Assembly: GCA_019112635.1 (NCBI GenBank)
Contig: DXIX01000002.1
Location: 62,001-126,000 of the forward strand
DNA: 64,000 bases
From: Candidatus Blautia intestinigallinarum
GTDB lineage: Bacteria > Bacillota > Clostridia > Lachnospirales > Lachnospiraceae
Direction: 5' to 3'
In this document: positions 1-9,401 of the stretch, piece after piece
Layout: the number at the start of each line of letters is the position of its first letter
How positions within the stretch are numbered: the first letter of the stretch is position 1
Program-made: the position numbers and the translations under genes
The notes under the pieces: generated by a model
Database searches by the model: none
The model's input: only the letters and a program-made list of their open reading frames with translations
What the model was told of the DNA's origin: nothing

Positions 1-706
1 TCTCTGGCCGGCATGCCTGGGAAACTCCCATATCAAAGTTTCTGTGAAACTGCTGCATACAGGTATAATTGTGAGAGTGAATCACTTTCGCCTCCGCCTG
101 GTAAGCAATCCGGTAGCCGCTGTCGATCAGTTCCGCCGCATAGTACATATCTTCATTGAAAATCGCCTGCTCCGTAAAACCTCCAAGGGCCTCATATGTG
201 GCCTTGTTATACGCCGCACAGACATTGGACAAAAAGTAAGTCTTGATCCCCATCTGTTCCAAATCCAGACTGCTCTTGACTACGGATTTCTCAGGATAAT
301 TAAACTCTCTGGTCAGCCGCTCAATCAGATGACAATCTTTCGCCGGAAGCTGTCTTGCATAGGAAGCCTGGGCCTCTCCGCTGATCAGAGGTTTCAGCAG
401 ATTTTCCACCAGCCTGCTGTCCGCCGGCATGGCATCCTGGGTCATGCAGATCATATACTCACTGTTGCAGAGTCTGGCCGCCTCCGCCCTGGTTCCTCCG
501 TGGTCAAACGCCGCCTTGTCAAGATGGTGAACCTGAAGAATCGGATATTCCTGCTCCCACCGTCTCTGCCAGTACTGTTCTTCTGTGTTCATGATGACTA
601 TCTTCGTAACCGGATAAGTCTGTCTGCTCAGCCTTCTCAAAAGCTCCTCAAATATTTTTCCTGGTTTGTATGTGGGAATCACCACATCTACTGTAGGTCG
701 TTCCAT
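1..706 (-). CDS. GT2 family glycosyltransferase, rhamnosyltransferase-like (3' end cut by window edge)
   Basis: The ORF track omits this gene because its stop codon lies outside the window. Reading minus from ATG at 706 gives MERPTVDVVIPTYKPGK, the first strand of a GT-A fold, then 235 open codons. A DxD-like metal site is visible in the stretch CMTQDAMPAD, and FNEDMYYAAELI resembles the acceptor/base region of rhamnosyltransferases. By family knowledge it would move a nucleotide-activated sugar (probably dTDP-rhamnose, made by rfbBACD in this locus) onto a lipid-linked glycan at the cytoplasmic face. It lies downstream of the LCP gene on the same strand. The GT2 call is firm; donor and acceptor are inferred. 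Confidence 0.85.
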   Translation of the reverse strand, partial: MERPTVDVVIPTYKPGKIFEELLRRLSRQTYPVTKIVIMNTEEQYWQRRWEQEYPILQVHHLDKAAFDHGGTRAEAARLCNSEYMICMTQDAMPADSRLVENLLKPLISGEAQASYARQLPAKDCHLIERLTREFNYPEKSVVKSSLDLEQMGIKTYFLSNVCAAYNKATYEALGGFTEQAIFNEDMYYAAELIDSGYRIAYQAEAKVIHSHNYTCMQQFHRNFDMGVSQACRPE

Positions 707-866
707 TTCCTTTCCCCTCTTCCGTCATCAATATGTCTTCCCATAAAGGCAAAAGATTCCGGAGAAACTTTCCCCGGAATCTTCATATTCGTGCGTCATT
801 CGGCTCTTTTGTTGTCCGCCGTTTTCTCATACTGCAGTCTCGCCGTTCACAATGGAAGCTCCGGTC

Positions 867-2321
867 CTACACACCTTCCTCAGAGTCTCCGCCGTCGGTG
901 GATTCCCCGCCGCCATCGGTGTAATCGGAACCGCCGTCATCGGTATAACCGCCGTCGTCCGTGTAGCCGCCGTCATCACTGTAATCTCCGTCATCAGTGT
1001 AGCCGCCGTCATCACTATAGTCTCCGTCATCGGTATAACCGCTGTCGCCGCTGTAATCTCCTCCGCCGGTATAATCACTGCCGTCATCGTAACCGCTGTA
1101 ATCATCACTGTAGTCCGTGTAACCGCTGTCATAGCTGCTGTCATATCCGCTGGAATCCTGTGTACCGCCAGTGTACTCTGTACTGCTGTCATCCGCTGCC
1201 GGAGTTGTAGAACTGCTTGGATCCGTAACCGTTCCATTGATGATGCCATCAATCATATCGCTCTTTCTCTGCACCTCATCGGATACCTGGTAATTCTCTT
1301 CACCGAATAAGAATTTATGAAGCTCTTTCACGTTGTCCGCCAGCGTTGTCGGAACAACGATATCCCCTTTCGAAGTGTGATTGACCTCCGTGTGTTTAAA
1401 TGGAAAACCTGTGGTCTCATCAAACTTATATGAGAGCATTCCCGCACCCATATTGAAAATCTTCTGCTGGCTGAGAGAAGTCTGCACCATCGGGAACACC
1501 TCATCCATGATAGAAGAAAGTGTGGTCAGGCTGGATTTCTTTGCCTTGTCTGCCAGCATCTGAAGCACCATTCTCTGACGCTCCGTTCTCTTGAAGTCCA
1601 GACCTGTCGTATAACGGATTCTGCAGTAAGAGGTAACCTGCACACCGTTCAAGTGATAGGTTCCCACGATCTCTGTGTCCGCCAGGGTTCCCTCCGGCTT
1701 CTCCGCCGGTTTCTCAATAGGAGTATAAGACTTGCCTGTGACCTCTGAAGTCTCCACGCAGTAATTATTCATATGTTCGATTTCGTTGTACGTCAGCGGT
1801 ATATCCAGTCCGCCCAGCGCATCCACAACCGTAACCAAAGCATTGAAATCTATGGTGGCATAATCTGTGATATTCAAATCCAGATTTGTGTTCAGCATGG
1901 AGATCGCCGCTTCCGGTCCGCCTATCGCGTAAGCGGAGTTACATTTCTGGTAGTTGTCATCTCCCACATCCAGAAGAGTATCCCGGTACAGAGATACCAG
2001 TTTCACTTCTTTTGTGTCATTGTTGATACTTGCAATGATAATGGTATCACTGTTCTGATTTCCCGCAAAGGCAGAACCCTCACTTCGGCTGTCCAGTCCG
2101 AACAGCGCAAGATTGGTATACCCGGTCAGCACTTCATTGCTCTCCACCGCATTATTCATCTGAACCTTGTCCATATCCAGATCGTCACTTCCGATTTTAC
2201 TCAACTTGGAGTTCACAAATCCGTATGCTGCCAGCGCGCCAATCAGAAGCACCAGAACCACAATCTCAATTACAAATATAATTCTTCCTGCTTTACTTCG
2301 TTTTTTTCTCGCTCTCGCCAT
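867..2321 (-). CDS. LytR-CpsA-Psr (LCP) family cell-wall glycopolymer ligase with acidic repeat tail
   Basis: The protein has 484 residues: a basic cytoplasmic start, one transmembrane helix at about 12-34, and an extracellular LCP domain at about 65-300. LCP signatures include NSDTIIIASIN, SLYRDT and the Arg-rich RIRYTTGLDFKRTERQR. LCP enzymes transfer undecaprenyl-phosphate-linked polymers onto peptidoglycan, so this is the likely final attachment enzyme for the polysaccharide made by this locus. The last 60 or so residues are a low-complexity Asp/Gly/Tyr/Ser tail with tandem GYTDDG/DYSDDG units, unusual for the family. The ATG is preceded by AAGGGGAAAAATC. The gene follows the sugar transferase by 14 bp. 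Confidence 0.93.
   Translation of the reverse strand: MARARKKRSKAGRIIFVIEIVVLVLLIGALAAYGFVNSKLSKIGSDDLDMDKVQMNNAVESNEVLTGYTNLALFGLDSRSEGSAFAGNQNSDTIIIASINNDTKEVKLVSLYRDTLLDVGDDNYQKCNSAYAIGGPEAAISMLNTNLDLNITDYATIDFNALVTVVDALGGLDIPLTYNEIEHMNNYCVETSEVTGKSYTPIEKPAEKPEGTLADTEIVGTYHLNGVQVTSYCRIRYTTGLDFKRTERQRMVLQMLADKAKKSSLTTLSSIMDEVFPMVQTSLSQQKIFNMGAGMLSYKFDETTGFPFKHTEVNHTSKGDIVVPTTLADNVKELHKFLFGEENYQVSDEVQRKSDMIDGIINGTVTDPSSSTTPAADDSSTEYTGGTQDSSGYDSSYDSGYTDYSDDYSGYDDGSDYTGGGDYSGDSGYTDDGDYSDDGGYTDDGDYSDDGGYTDDGGYTDDGGSDYTDGGGESTDGGDSEEGV
933..1040 (-). repeat. Six tandem 18-bp units coding GYTDDG/DYSDDG in the LCP tail
   Basis: Six consecutive hexapeptide units alternate between GYTDDG and DYSDDG. 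At DNA level they are 18-bp near-repeats, with a higher-order 36-bp period for the first four. They lie wholly inside the LCP reading frame. Arrays of this kind can change copy number by slippage without breaking frame. The encoded tail is strongly acidic and would be outside the membrane. Confidence 0.85.
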
Positions 2322-2335
2322 GATTTTTCCCCTTA

Positions 2336-3745
2336 TTAATACGCGTTTTTATTGACGAACCCTTTGAATATGGTCAAAAACATAATTTTTATATCAAATC
2401 CAACGGTCCAGTTCTCAATATAGTATAAATCGTATTCGATTCGTTTCCGTATGGAGGTATCTCCACGGTATCCATTCACCTGTGCCCATCCGGTAAGCCC
2501 TGGTCTCACCTGGTGCTTTACCATATACCTGGGAATTTCTTCCCGGAATTTTTCTACAAAGAACGGCCGCTCCGGGCGGGGTCCCACCAGGCTCATATCG
2601 CCCTTGAGGATATTAAACAGCTGCGGAAGCTCATCAATGCTCGTCCGCCTCATAAATTTACCCACACCAGTCACACGTGGATCGTTCTTTACCGTCCACG
2701 CCTTCTTTTCCTCCTGTTCCGGCTGTACTTCCATGGAACGGAATTTATACATCTGAAATGTCTTGTTGTGCAGCCCCACACGTTCCTGTTTATAAATCAG
2801 CGGCCCCGGTGAAGTGAGCTTGATTGCCAGACAGGCTGCAAGCATAACCGGAGATGCCACAATGATGCCGAAGATAGCACCCGCGATGTCCATCAGACGC
2901 TTCACCGCCGCATTGAAGGTATTCGTCAGCGGCACATAGCGAATGTTAATCACAGGAAGCCCCAGAATATCCTCCGTGTAAGGCTTGGTCGGTATGATGT
3001 TATTATAATCAGGAATAAACTTCGTATGCACACCGGACTTCTCACAGATTGCCACAATCTCTTCCAGCCGGTAATATTCATTCAGGCCCAGAGTAATCGC
3101 AATCTCATCCAGCGTACTGTACGGCAGAATCACCATAAGATTCGCGATACGTCCCAGCACCTTGATTCCCTTATATGTGGTGCCTGCCGGCACATTGTCA
3201 TCCAGAATCCCCCGAATGATGTAGCCCCACTGGGGATTGGCAATCACACGGTCAATATACTCTTCCGCCGCGCGGCTGTATCCCACCAGAATCATATATT
3301 TCTGATTCAGCCCACGCTTGCGCATATCCCGCAGGATATAACGGATTCCCATGCGCACAGCCGCCTCTGCGGCGACATTGATGCACACAAAAATATAGAT
3401 CATCAATCGGGAGAAGTCATTCTCCTTCGTCATATACAACACGAACATGATCAAGAGGACACCCAGCGCATTGGCCTTCAGAATATTGGCCAGTTCCAGG
3501 CGCCGCCCCTGTACTCTCTTGGGAGAATACAGATTGAAGGCATGGTATAAAATCAGAAATCCGGGAACAATCAATGCCAGAGCCGACATGTAATGCTGGA
3601 TGGGCAAAGTTCCCACTGAGTCCGGCTGCCCCAGCAGCAAGTCATTAAAACGGATGACCCAGGCAAGTACATAAGAGGCCGCAATCACAAAAGCATCAAT
3701 CACCACATGAAGGCGGTTGAAATGCTTCTGATTGTCTTTTATCAA
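2336..3745 (-). CDS. Polyprenyl-phosphate sugar-1-phosphate transferase (initiating glycosyltransferase, WbaP/CpsE type)
   Basis: The 469-residue protein has an N-terminal block of four or five membrane helices, a central nucleotide-binding-like region (about 150-270), a further helix KRLMDIAGAIFGIIVASPV, and a C-terminal bacterial sugar-transferase domain. That domain shows KFRSM, SIDELPQLFNILKGDMSLVGPRP and PGLTGWAQV. These enzymes load the first sugar phosphate onto undecaprenyl phosphate and so start each repeat unit or primer. The start is TTG, supported by AGGGGTGATAAGCA upstream and by the natural N-terminus; no better ATG exists. A hairpin and a TATAGT-like -10 lie just upstream, so it may be the first gene of a sub-operon with the LCP gene. 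Confidence 0.93.
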   Translation of the reverse strand: MIKDNQKHFNRLHVVIDAFVIAASYVLAWVIRFNDLLLGQPDSVGTLPIQHYMSALALIVPGFLILYHAFNLYSPKRVQGRRLELANILKANALGVLLIMFVLYMTKENDFSRLMIYIFVCINVAAEAAVRMGIRYILRDMRKRGLNQKYMILVGYSRAAEEYIDRVIANPQWGYIIRGILDDNVPAGTTYKGIKVLGRIANLMVILPYSTLDEIAITLGLNEYYRLEEIVAICEKSGVHTKFIPDYNNIIPTKPYTEDILGLPVINIRYVPLTNTFNAAVKRLMDIAGAIFGIIVASPVMLAACLAIKLTSPGPLIYKQERVGLHNKTFQMYKFRSMEVQPEQEEKKAWTVKNDPRVTGVGKFMRRTSIDELPQLFNILKGDMSLVGPRPERPFFVEKFREEIPRYMVKHQVRPGLTGWAQVNGYRGDTSIRKRIEYDLYYIENWTVGFDIKIMFLTIFKGFVNKNAY

Positions 3746-3863
3746 TGCTTATCACCCCTAATAGTTCTTTTTCCAGTACTCTTTAACATTACTACTATAT
3801 AATAGTTGCCCCCAAAAGGCAACAAAATATTCGCCTTTTCCCGTTAAATTTCTATAAACGAAC

Positions 3864-4823
3864 TTACTTTCGAAGAAATCCGGAAGGAATATTTTTCCAC
3901 AATTCCACCTGAATTTTCCAGATTCTGGGGCACATTTTCCGGGTGAATTCAACTTTTTTCTCCTTTTTACACAGCTGAAATCCGTTCTTGATACCCGCCG
4001 CGTATTCTCTTCCCAGACCTTTGATTCCGAAAAACAACAGTTTCGCCGTAAATCCTGCAAGCAAAAATGGAGAATTCAAGACAATCTGCCAAAGCGGCAT
4101 ATTTTTGTACAGCATATATATATTATTTCGAGAAGAATAACGGGTTTTGAACTCGTTGTAACGGGAACCGGTGGTGCCGCTTCCCACGTGGTAAACCACC
4201 GCCTCCGGAACGAACCAGTTCTCATAGCCATAAAGTCTGGCCCGATACCCGATATCCGTGTCTTCCAGATAGGCGAAATGTTCCTCATCAAAATATCCGA
4301 TTTTCTGAAAAATTTTTCTCCGGTAAATCGCTGCCCCGGCACAGGCGGCAAAAATCTTCTCTTCCCTCACATACTCTCCCTGCGGCCGGTCCTTTCCCCT
4401 GGCAAAAGCCCAGCCCATGGCATTGTAATAATTTCCCGCGTCGTCCACCAAATCTCTTTGGTAATACTGCAGCATTTTCGCTCCGCAGGAAAACGCTCTG
4501 GGATGCCGTTCCATCGCTTCTGTCAGTTTTGCCACAAAGAAAGGATCTGCCTGAATGTCATTGTTCAACAGGAGTACATAAGGTGTCCGGGAAGCCCAAA
4601 TTCCCTCGTTCACCGCTCTGCAAAATCCCAGATTTTCAGGAAGTTCCAAAAGCCTCACTTCTGGAAAATTCTCCCGAATCCACACACAGCTTCCATCCGA
4701 AGAACCATTGTCCACCACAATAGTCTCAAAAGAGCTGCCTTTTTGAGCTCTCAGACTTTCCAGACACTCCTTCAAATATTTCATTCCGTTGAAATTAGGT
4801 ATCACTACCGTCACTTTTTTCAT
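3864..4823 (-). CDS. GT2 family glycosyltransferase (rhamnosyltransferase-like)
   Basis: This is a single-domain GT2 enzyme of about 319 residues. It begins MKKVTVVIPNFNG, with VVDNGSSDGS and the metal-binding-type LLNNDIQ, then AYLEDTDIGYRARL near the catalytic base. This architecture is common in rhamnosyltransferases of the WbbL kind. The ORF track begins at 4853, but the start at 4823 is preferred: it has GAGGAAACAAT immediately upstream and starts at the first strand of the fold. It overlaps the end of the upstream two-domain GT2 gene by 29 bp, which suggests translational coupling. Donor and linkage cannot be read from sequence. Confidence 0.9.
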   Translation of the reverse strand: MKKVTVVIPNFNGMKYLKECLESLRAQKGSSFETIVVDNGSSDGSCVWIRENFPEVRLLELPENLGFCRAVNEGIWASRTPYVLLLNNDIQADPFFVAKLTEAMERHPRAFSCGAKMLQYYQRDLVDDAGNYYNAMGWAFARGKDRPQGEYVREEKIFAACAGAAIYRRKIFQKIGYFDEEHFAYLEDTDIGYRARLYGYENWFVPEAVVYHVGSGTTGSRYNEFKTRYSSRNNIYMLYKNMPLWQIVLNSPFLLAGFTAKLLFFGIKGLGREYAAGIKNGFQLCKKEKKVEFTRKMCPRIWKIQVELWKNIPSGFLRK

Positions 4824-6687
4824 ATTGTTTCCTCGTCTGCTTCTCTGTCCCAAGAGGCCTCAGAGAGTAATTCCACTTTGTCAGAGACAGATTTTTATTA
4901 TAATAGGGATCTCCCCCTTTTAATATCTTCAGCCAATGGCTGCGCATATACTCGATCTCCGTCTGGAATCTTCTCACCTTCTGCTTATCATCTTCCGCTC
5001 CACGGGTCTTAGATTCCATATGATAGAGCTGTACATAGGGATCGTACACAATCAGCCAGCCTTTCTCACGGACTTTCAGACACAAATCCACATCATTAAA
5101 TGCCACCGCAAGCTTCTCGGTAAATCCGCCTGCCTCCCAAAAGACTGCTTTTTTCATCATCATGCAGGCAGCCGTGACTGCTGATAAATCCTGCAGCAGC
5201 GAGGCTTTGTGCAGATATCCGGTTCTGTCCCCCGGCATGTCCACGAACAGATGCCCGGCCACACCGCCCAGACCCACCACACAGCCTGCATGCTGTATGG
5301 TGCCATCCGGATAGAAAAGCTTCACGCCCACAGCACCCACTTCTTTTCTCTGGCAGACGCCCAGCATCTCCTCCAGCCAGTCTTGAGTGATCACCGTGAC
5401 ATCATTGTTCAGAAACAGCAGATACTCTCCTGTGGCATACCTGGCACCGAAATTATTGATCGCAGAATAGTTGAATTCCTTCTCCCAGGCCACCACCCTC
5501 AAATTCTCATGAGCTGACTCCAGTTCCCGGTAATATTCAAAGATTTCCTCCGTTGTACTGTTATTTTCAATGATGATAATCTCATAATTCTTATAGGTAG
5601 ATTTCTGCCAGATGGACTCCAGGCAGGATTTCAAGGACTCTTTCTCATCTTTGTTCGGAATCAGGATGGATATCTTCTCCTGCTTTTTTACCGGATACTG
5701 AACCCGGTAAAAACCGTAGTCCTTCGTGTGGCTGACCGTCCCCGGCGTCTGCGTCCGTTCCAGATGTGCCTCGATTGCCCGTCTTCCCGCCTCAAAGGCA
5801 TACATCTTGCTGGCCGGATTGTCTGCGGTGGATGCCTTGTGCGTCCTCCAGTGATAGAGAATCTCCGGCACATGAGCCACCGCCCTGGAAGTCTCCACAC
5901 ACCGGAAAATGAAATCATAGTCCTGGGCCCCGTCAAATTCTCTGCGAAAGCCCCCTACCTTCTCCACAATTGCTCTTCTCACCACAAAAAAATGGCAGAT
6001 ATAGTTATTGGATCTGAGCAGATCCAGATTAAAATCCGGCTTCAGATGGGGCTGAAAATGCTCCGTCAAATCTGTCGTCACTTTATCTTCATCTGTGTAG
6101 ACCGCATCCACCGTCTCTTCCTGAAGGCGGCTGATAATCTCATAAAGAGCATTCGGCGCCAGCAGATCATCATGATCCAAAAGCCCCACAAACTCTCCCT
6201 TGGCCATGGCGAAGGCCTCGTTGGTATTCTCGGCAATCCCCAGATTTTCTTTCAGATTTTTAAAGGAAACTCTGGAATCCTTTTCGTGATACTCCCGAAG
6301 GATTTCCCCCATCTTCTCATCTTCCGGACTCCCATTGGCGATACATAACTCCCAGTTTCCATAGGTCTGACTTCTCACAGAATCGATCATCTGCCGCAGA
6401 AAAGTCTCCGGTGTCCGGTAGGCCGGCACCACAATGCTGATCAGCGGCGCATAGGCAAATTTCTTCTTTGCCTGCTTTCTCAACGTCTCCTCCGTGGGAA
6501 TATAAGCCTCATACCAGGGGCCATAGGGGATCTCCTCCGGCTCAAAACGCTCATGAAGCCTCACCCAGAATTCCTTCGGGCCGTAATGCTTCAGATAGCG
6601 AAGCCCTTTTTGAATCGTGTAGGGGGATAATTTCTTCAGCATACACCCCCACTCCATATTCCCTCCCGCTTTTTTGTCCGCTCCCAT
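4795..6687 (-). CDS. Two-domain GT2 glycosyltransferase
   Basis: The 630-residue protein has two GT2 modules. The first starts at PLISIVVPAYRTP (about 81) with GLLDHDDLLAPNALYE as its metal site. The second starts at KISILIPNKDEKE (about 340) with LLFLNNDVTVI. Both keep the DxD-like motifs, so it could add two sugars in turn. It is a shorter relative of the 815- and 847-residue proteins further along the locus, without their N-terminal beta-rich region. Starts at 6687 (GAGGTTGAATC), 6657 (GGGAGGGAAT) and 6642 are all plausible; the longest is given. It is the most upstream gene of the 1-6.7 kb minus-strand block. Confidence 0.9.
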   Translation of the reverse strand: MGADKKAGGNMEWGCMLKKLSPYTIQKGLRYLKHYGPKEFWVRLHERFEPEEIPYGPWYEAYIPTEETLRKQAKKKFAYAPLISIVVPAYRTPETFLRQMIDSVRSQTYGNWELCIANGSPEDEKMGEILREYHEKDSRVSFKNLKENLGIAENTNEAFAMAKGEFVGLLDHDDLLAPNALYEIISRLQEETVDAVYTDEDKVTTDLTEHFQPHLKPDFNLDLLRSNNYICHFFVVRRAIVEKVGGFRREFDGAQDYDFIFRCVETSRAVAHVPEILYHWRTHKASTADNPASKMYAFEAGRRAIEAHLERTQTPGTVSHTKDYGFYRVQYPVKKQEKISILIPNKDEKESLKSCLESIWQKSTYKNYEIIIIENNSTTEEIFEYYRELESAHENLRVVAWEKEFNYSAINNFGARYATGEYLLFLNNDVTVITQDWLEEMLGVCQRKEVGAVGVKLFYPDGTIQHAGCVVGLGGVAGHLFVDMPGDRTGYLHKASLLQDLSAVTAACMMMKKAVFWEAGGFTEKLAVAFNDVDLCLKVREKGWLIVYDPYVQLYHMESKTRGAEDDKQKVRRFQTEIEYMRSHWLKILKGGDPYYNKNLSLTKWNYSLRPLGTEKQTRKQYEKSDGSDT

Positions 6688-6910
6688 GATTCAACCTCAG
6701 TCTTTCTGCAAAAATTCTTTCAAACACTGCTTCTCATAATACCATTGTGCGGCTTTTTTTGCAAGGATGGCATTTTCCTCCCCATCCACCCTCTGACACT
6801 CGAATTTTGTCAGGCGGACGGTCTTTTCTGCTCTATAAAACTATGGTATACTTACTTTATCTGCGCATGGAAAACCATGCTGAACAAGATCTATAATTTG
6901 GAGGAGACTT

Positions 6911-8137
6911 ATGAAAAATCCGAAATTACTGACGGGGCTTCTGGCAGTAAGTATGACCGCCGCTTTGTTGAATCCTTTTTCTGTTCCCGCCGCGCCGGCA
7001 GCCGCCACAGGAACAGAAATCACCACCAACGCAACAGAAGGATGGCCCCAGGGACCTGAGATTACCTCCGGCGCTGCCATCGTCATGGAAGAATCCACAG
7101 GTACTATTCTCTATGCCAAGAATATGGACACTGCCATGTATCCGGCTAGCATCACGAAAATTATGACTACCCTGGTGGCTCTGGAAAACAGCAGTCTCAC
7201 AGACACTGTCACCATGACAGAGACCGGAACCGCTGCCTCCGCAGGCGACAGTGTGTCACTGCACTCTCAGGTGGGAGAGACTTTCACCATGGAACAGTGC
7301 CTCTACGGAATCATGCTTGGGTCCGCCAACGATATCAGCACCCAGGTGGCAGAGCAGGTGGGAGGATCTGTGGAAAACTTTATCACCATGATGAATCAGA
7401 AAGCCACCGATCTTGGATGTACGAACACCAAATTCACCAATCCCACCGGCCTTCCGGACGAAAATCAGACTTCCACTGCCCATGATCTGGCACTGATCAT
7501 GCAGGCAGCCCTTGAAAATGAAACTTTCCGGACCATCGCAGCGGCACCGTCTTATACCATACCCGCTACCAACATGACCAGTACGCAGAGGAATCTCTCA
7601 AACAGCTTTCCTCTCCTTGCCTCCACCAGTACTTCCTATTACGAGGGAACTCTGGGCGGAAAATCCGGTTACACCCAGGCTTCCGGAAGCACTCTGGCCG
7701 CAGGCGCATCCCGCAATGGCACTACTTTGGTCTGCATTCTTCTCTCAGGAACGGAACAGCAGATTTCCGCTGAGGCAGTCACCTTGTTTGACTATGGATT
7801 CTCCAACTTCCAGACTGTGACGGTATCCGACGATGCCAATCTTATCTCAGGAGGAACGGCTGTCATTCCATCCACTGCTTCTGTGGAAGATATCACTGTG
7901 GAAGAGACGGGCACCACAGAGGAAGGGACCACCCAGCAGTACATATACCATGGAGCTTTGGTGGGAACCGCTGTCCTCTCATCGGATGCAGACACAGATG
8001 AAAAAGATGCTGACATCACGCCCGAGCACGCCAAGGAGGAACCTCTCTCCGTGCTTCCTTTCGTACTGATTATCGGAGCCGGCATTATCCTTCTGGGACT
8101 GCTGGGTTACCTGATGAGAAAAATTATAAAATCATAA
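6911..8137 (+). CDS. D-alanyl-D-alanine carboxypeptidase (PBP5/DacA family), first tandem copy
   Basis: The 408-residue precursor has a signal peptide at about 1-30. Active-site motifs of the family are in order: SITK (nucleophile Ser about 80), SAN (about 138) and KSG (about 251) where KTG is usual. A membrane helix ends the protein (VLPFVLIIGAGIILLGLLG). These enzymes trim the terminal D-Ala from peptidoglycan pentapeptides on the outer face of the membrane. The start has GGAGGAGACTT just upstream. Only 16 bp separate its stop from the second copy's start, so the pair is probably one transcript. Its N-terminal motif EGWPQGPEI is shared with the second copy, which indicates duplication. Confidence 0.95.
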   Translation: MKNPKLLTGLLAVSMTAALLNPFSVPAAPAAATGTEITTNATEGWPQGPEITSGAAIVMEESTGTILYAKNMDTAMYPASITKIMTTLVALENSSLTDTVTMTETGTAASAGDSVSLHSQVGETFTMEQCLYGIMLGSANDISTQVAEQVGGSVENFITMMNQKATDLGCTNTKFTNPTGLPDENQTSTAHDLALIMQAALENETFRTIAAAPSYTIPATNMTSTQRNLSNSFPLLASTSTSYYEGTLGGKSGYTQASGSTLAAGASRNGTTLVCILLSGTEQQISAEAVTLFDYGFSNFQTVTVSDDANLISGGTAVIPSTASVEDITVEETGTTEEGTTQQYIYHGALVGTAVLSSDADTDEKDADITPEHAKEEPLSVLPFVLIIGAGIILLGLLGYLMRKIIKS

Positions 8138-8153
8138 ATAAAGGATGGGAATT

Positions 8154-9401
8154 ATGCAAAAAAGAGAACGAATGAAAACCGGAATGCTTCTTGTCCTTTG
8201 TGTGTCATTGCTCCTGGGCAGCCAGACTGTCCTGGGCGCTTCCATCTCCACAAATGCCATCTCCGGATGGCCCCAGGGTCCCGAAATCGTGGACGAGACC
8301 GGTGTGCTGATGGATGCCGATACGGACACAGTTCTATATGACAAGGGAATGAATCAAAGGATGTATCCCGCCAGCATCACCAAAGTTATGACAGCTCTGG
8401 TAGTTCTGGAGAACTGCCCGGACTTACAGGCAACGGTCACCTTCACAGATACAGGTGTCCAGGAAGTCCGTCCGGACAGCGCCAACATCCAGGCTCAGCT
8501 GGGCGAGGAACTGACTGTGGAACAATGCCTGTACGCCGTTTTGCTTTCCTCGGCCAACGAGGTATCCAGCCAGCTGGCAGAATATGTGGGCGGCACCAAA
8601 GAACATTTTGTGGAAATGATGAACGAAAAAGCACAGGAACTTGGATGTAAAGATACGCACTTTACGAACCCCAACGGACTGCATGACGAGAATCATTATA
8701 CCACGGCATACGATATGGCTCTGATTATGAAGGCGGCCATTCAGAATGAAACCTTCTGCGCCATCGACTCCACACAATCCTATACCATTCCGCCCACGAA
8801 CAAAACTTCTTCTGCGCGGAATCTCTCCAACCATCATGCTATGATGATGGAAGGAAATCCCTCCTATTACGAGGGAACTATCGCAGGAAAGACAGGCAAT
8901 ACAGCCGCGGCAAAGGATACCCTGGTCACTGCCGCCAGAAGAGAGAAAAGAACTTTAATCTGTGTGGTTATGCGTTCCGACAATGGACAGGTTGTGGCAG
9001 ACACCATCAATCTGATGAACTACGGATTCGACCAGTTTCAGAATCTGGAAGTATCTGACCCGGATCTGACACAGTCCGGGGGATATGCCACAGTTCCAAA
9101 AACGGTTACCAAAAATCAGATCGAGATCTCTGAGACAGAAGATCCCTCAGATGCCGAATTGCGTGTGCAGACTTATACATGGCAGAATGTCCAGGTAGGA
9201 AGTGCCGTCGTAAAAGAAGCGGATCCCACTCCTACTCCTGCCCCCGAGACGAAAGAAGCTCCTTCTGACAACCAAAATGAGCCGAAACCCTTCTTTCAGG
9301 ATTCCACACTCTCTTTGATCATCATAGGAGCTTTGTGTCTCTTAATTCTTCTTGGTCTTGCGCTTATCATAATAAAACTGCGCCACAAAGACAAGGAATA
9401 A
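8154..9401 (+). CDS. D-alanyl-D-alanine carboxypeptidase (PBP5/DacA family), second tandem copy
   Basis: This is a paralogue of the preceding gene, about 415 residues. It has a signal peptide at 1-29, SITK with the Ser near residue 74, SANE, and a canonical KTG in AGKTGNTAA, then a C-terminal membrane helix (LSLIIIGALCLLILLGLAL). The start at 8154 is preferred over 8145 because AAGGA then sits eight or nine bases upstream; at 8145 the purine run touches the start codon. Its last 60 bp overlap the 3' end of the convergent YfhO-like gene. Its role is peptidoglycan carboxypeptidase, possibly with different timing or substrate preference from the KSG copy (inference). Confidence 0.94.
   Translation: MQKRERMKTGMLLVLCVSLLLGSQTVLGASISTNAISGWPQGPEIVDETGVLMDADTDTVLYDKGMNQRMYPASITKVMTALVVLENCPDLQATVTFTDTGVQEVRPDSANIQAQLGEELTVEQCLYAVLLSSANEVSSQLAEYVGGTKEHFVEMMNEKAQELGCKDTHFTNPNGLHDENHYTTAYDMALIMKAAIQNETFCAIDSTQSYTIPPTNKTSSARNLSNHHAMMMEGNPSYYEGTIAGKTGNTAAAKDTLVTAARREKRTLICVVMRSDNGQVVADTINLMNYGFDQFQNLEVSDPDLTQSGGYATVPKTVTKNQIEISETEDPSDAELRVQTYTWQNVQVGSAVVKEADPTPTPAPETKEAPSDNQNEPKPFFQDSTLSLIIIGALCLLILLGLALIIIKLRHKDKE

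Noticed and set aside
900-1130. Regularly spaced repeats resembling a CRISPR array
   Set aside because: Units are 18 bp without spacers and stay in frame inside the LCP gene, coding GYTDDG/DYSDDG.
44-1310. Long plus-strand ORFs such as 44-1210 and 852-1310
   Set aside because: They are antisense shadows of the GT2 and LCP genes. The Arg/His/Cys-rich translation comes from the acidic repeat array read backwards.
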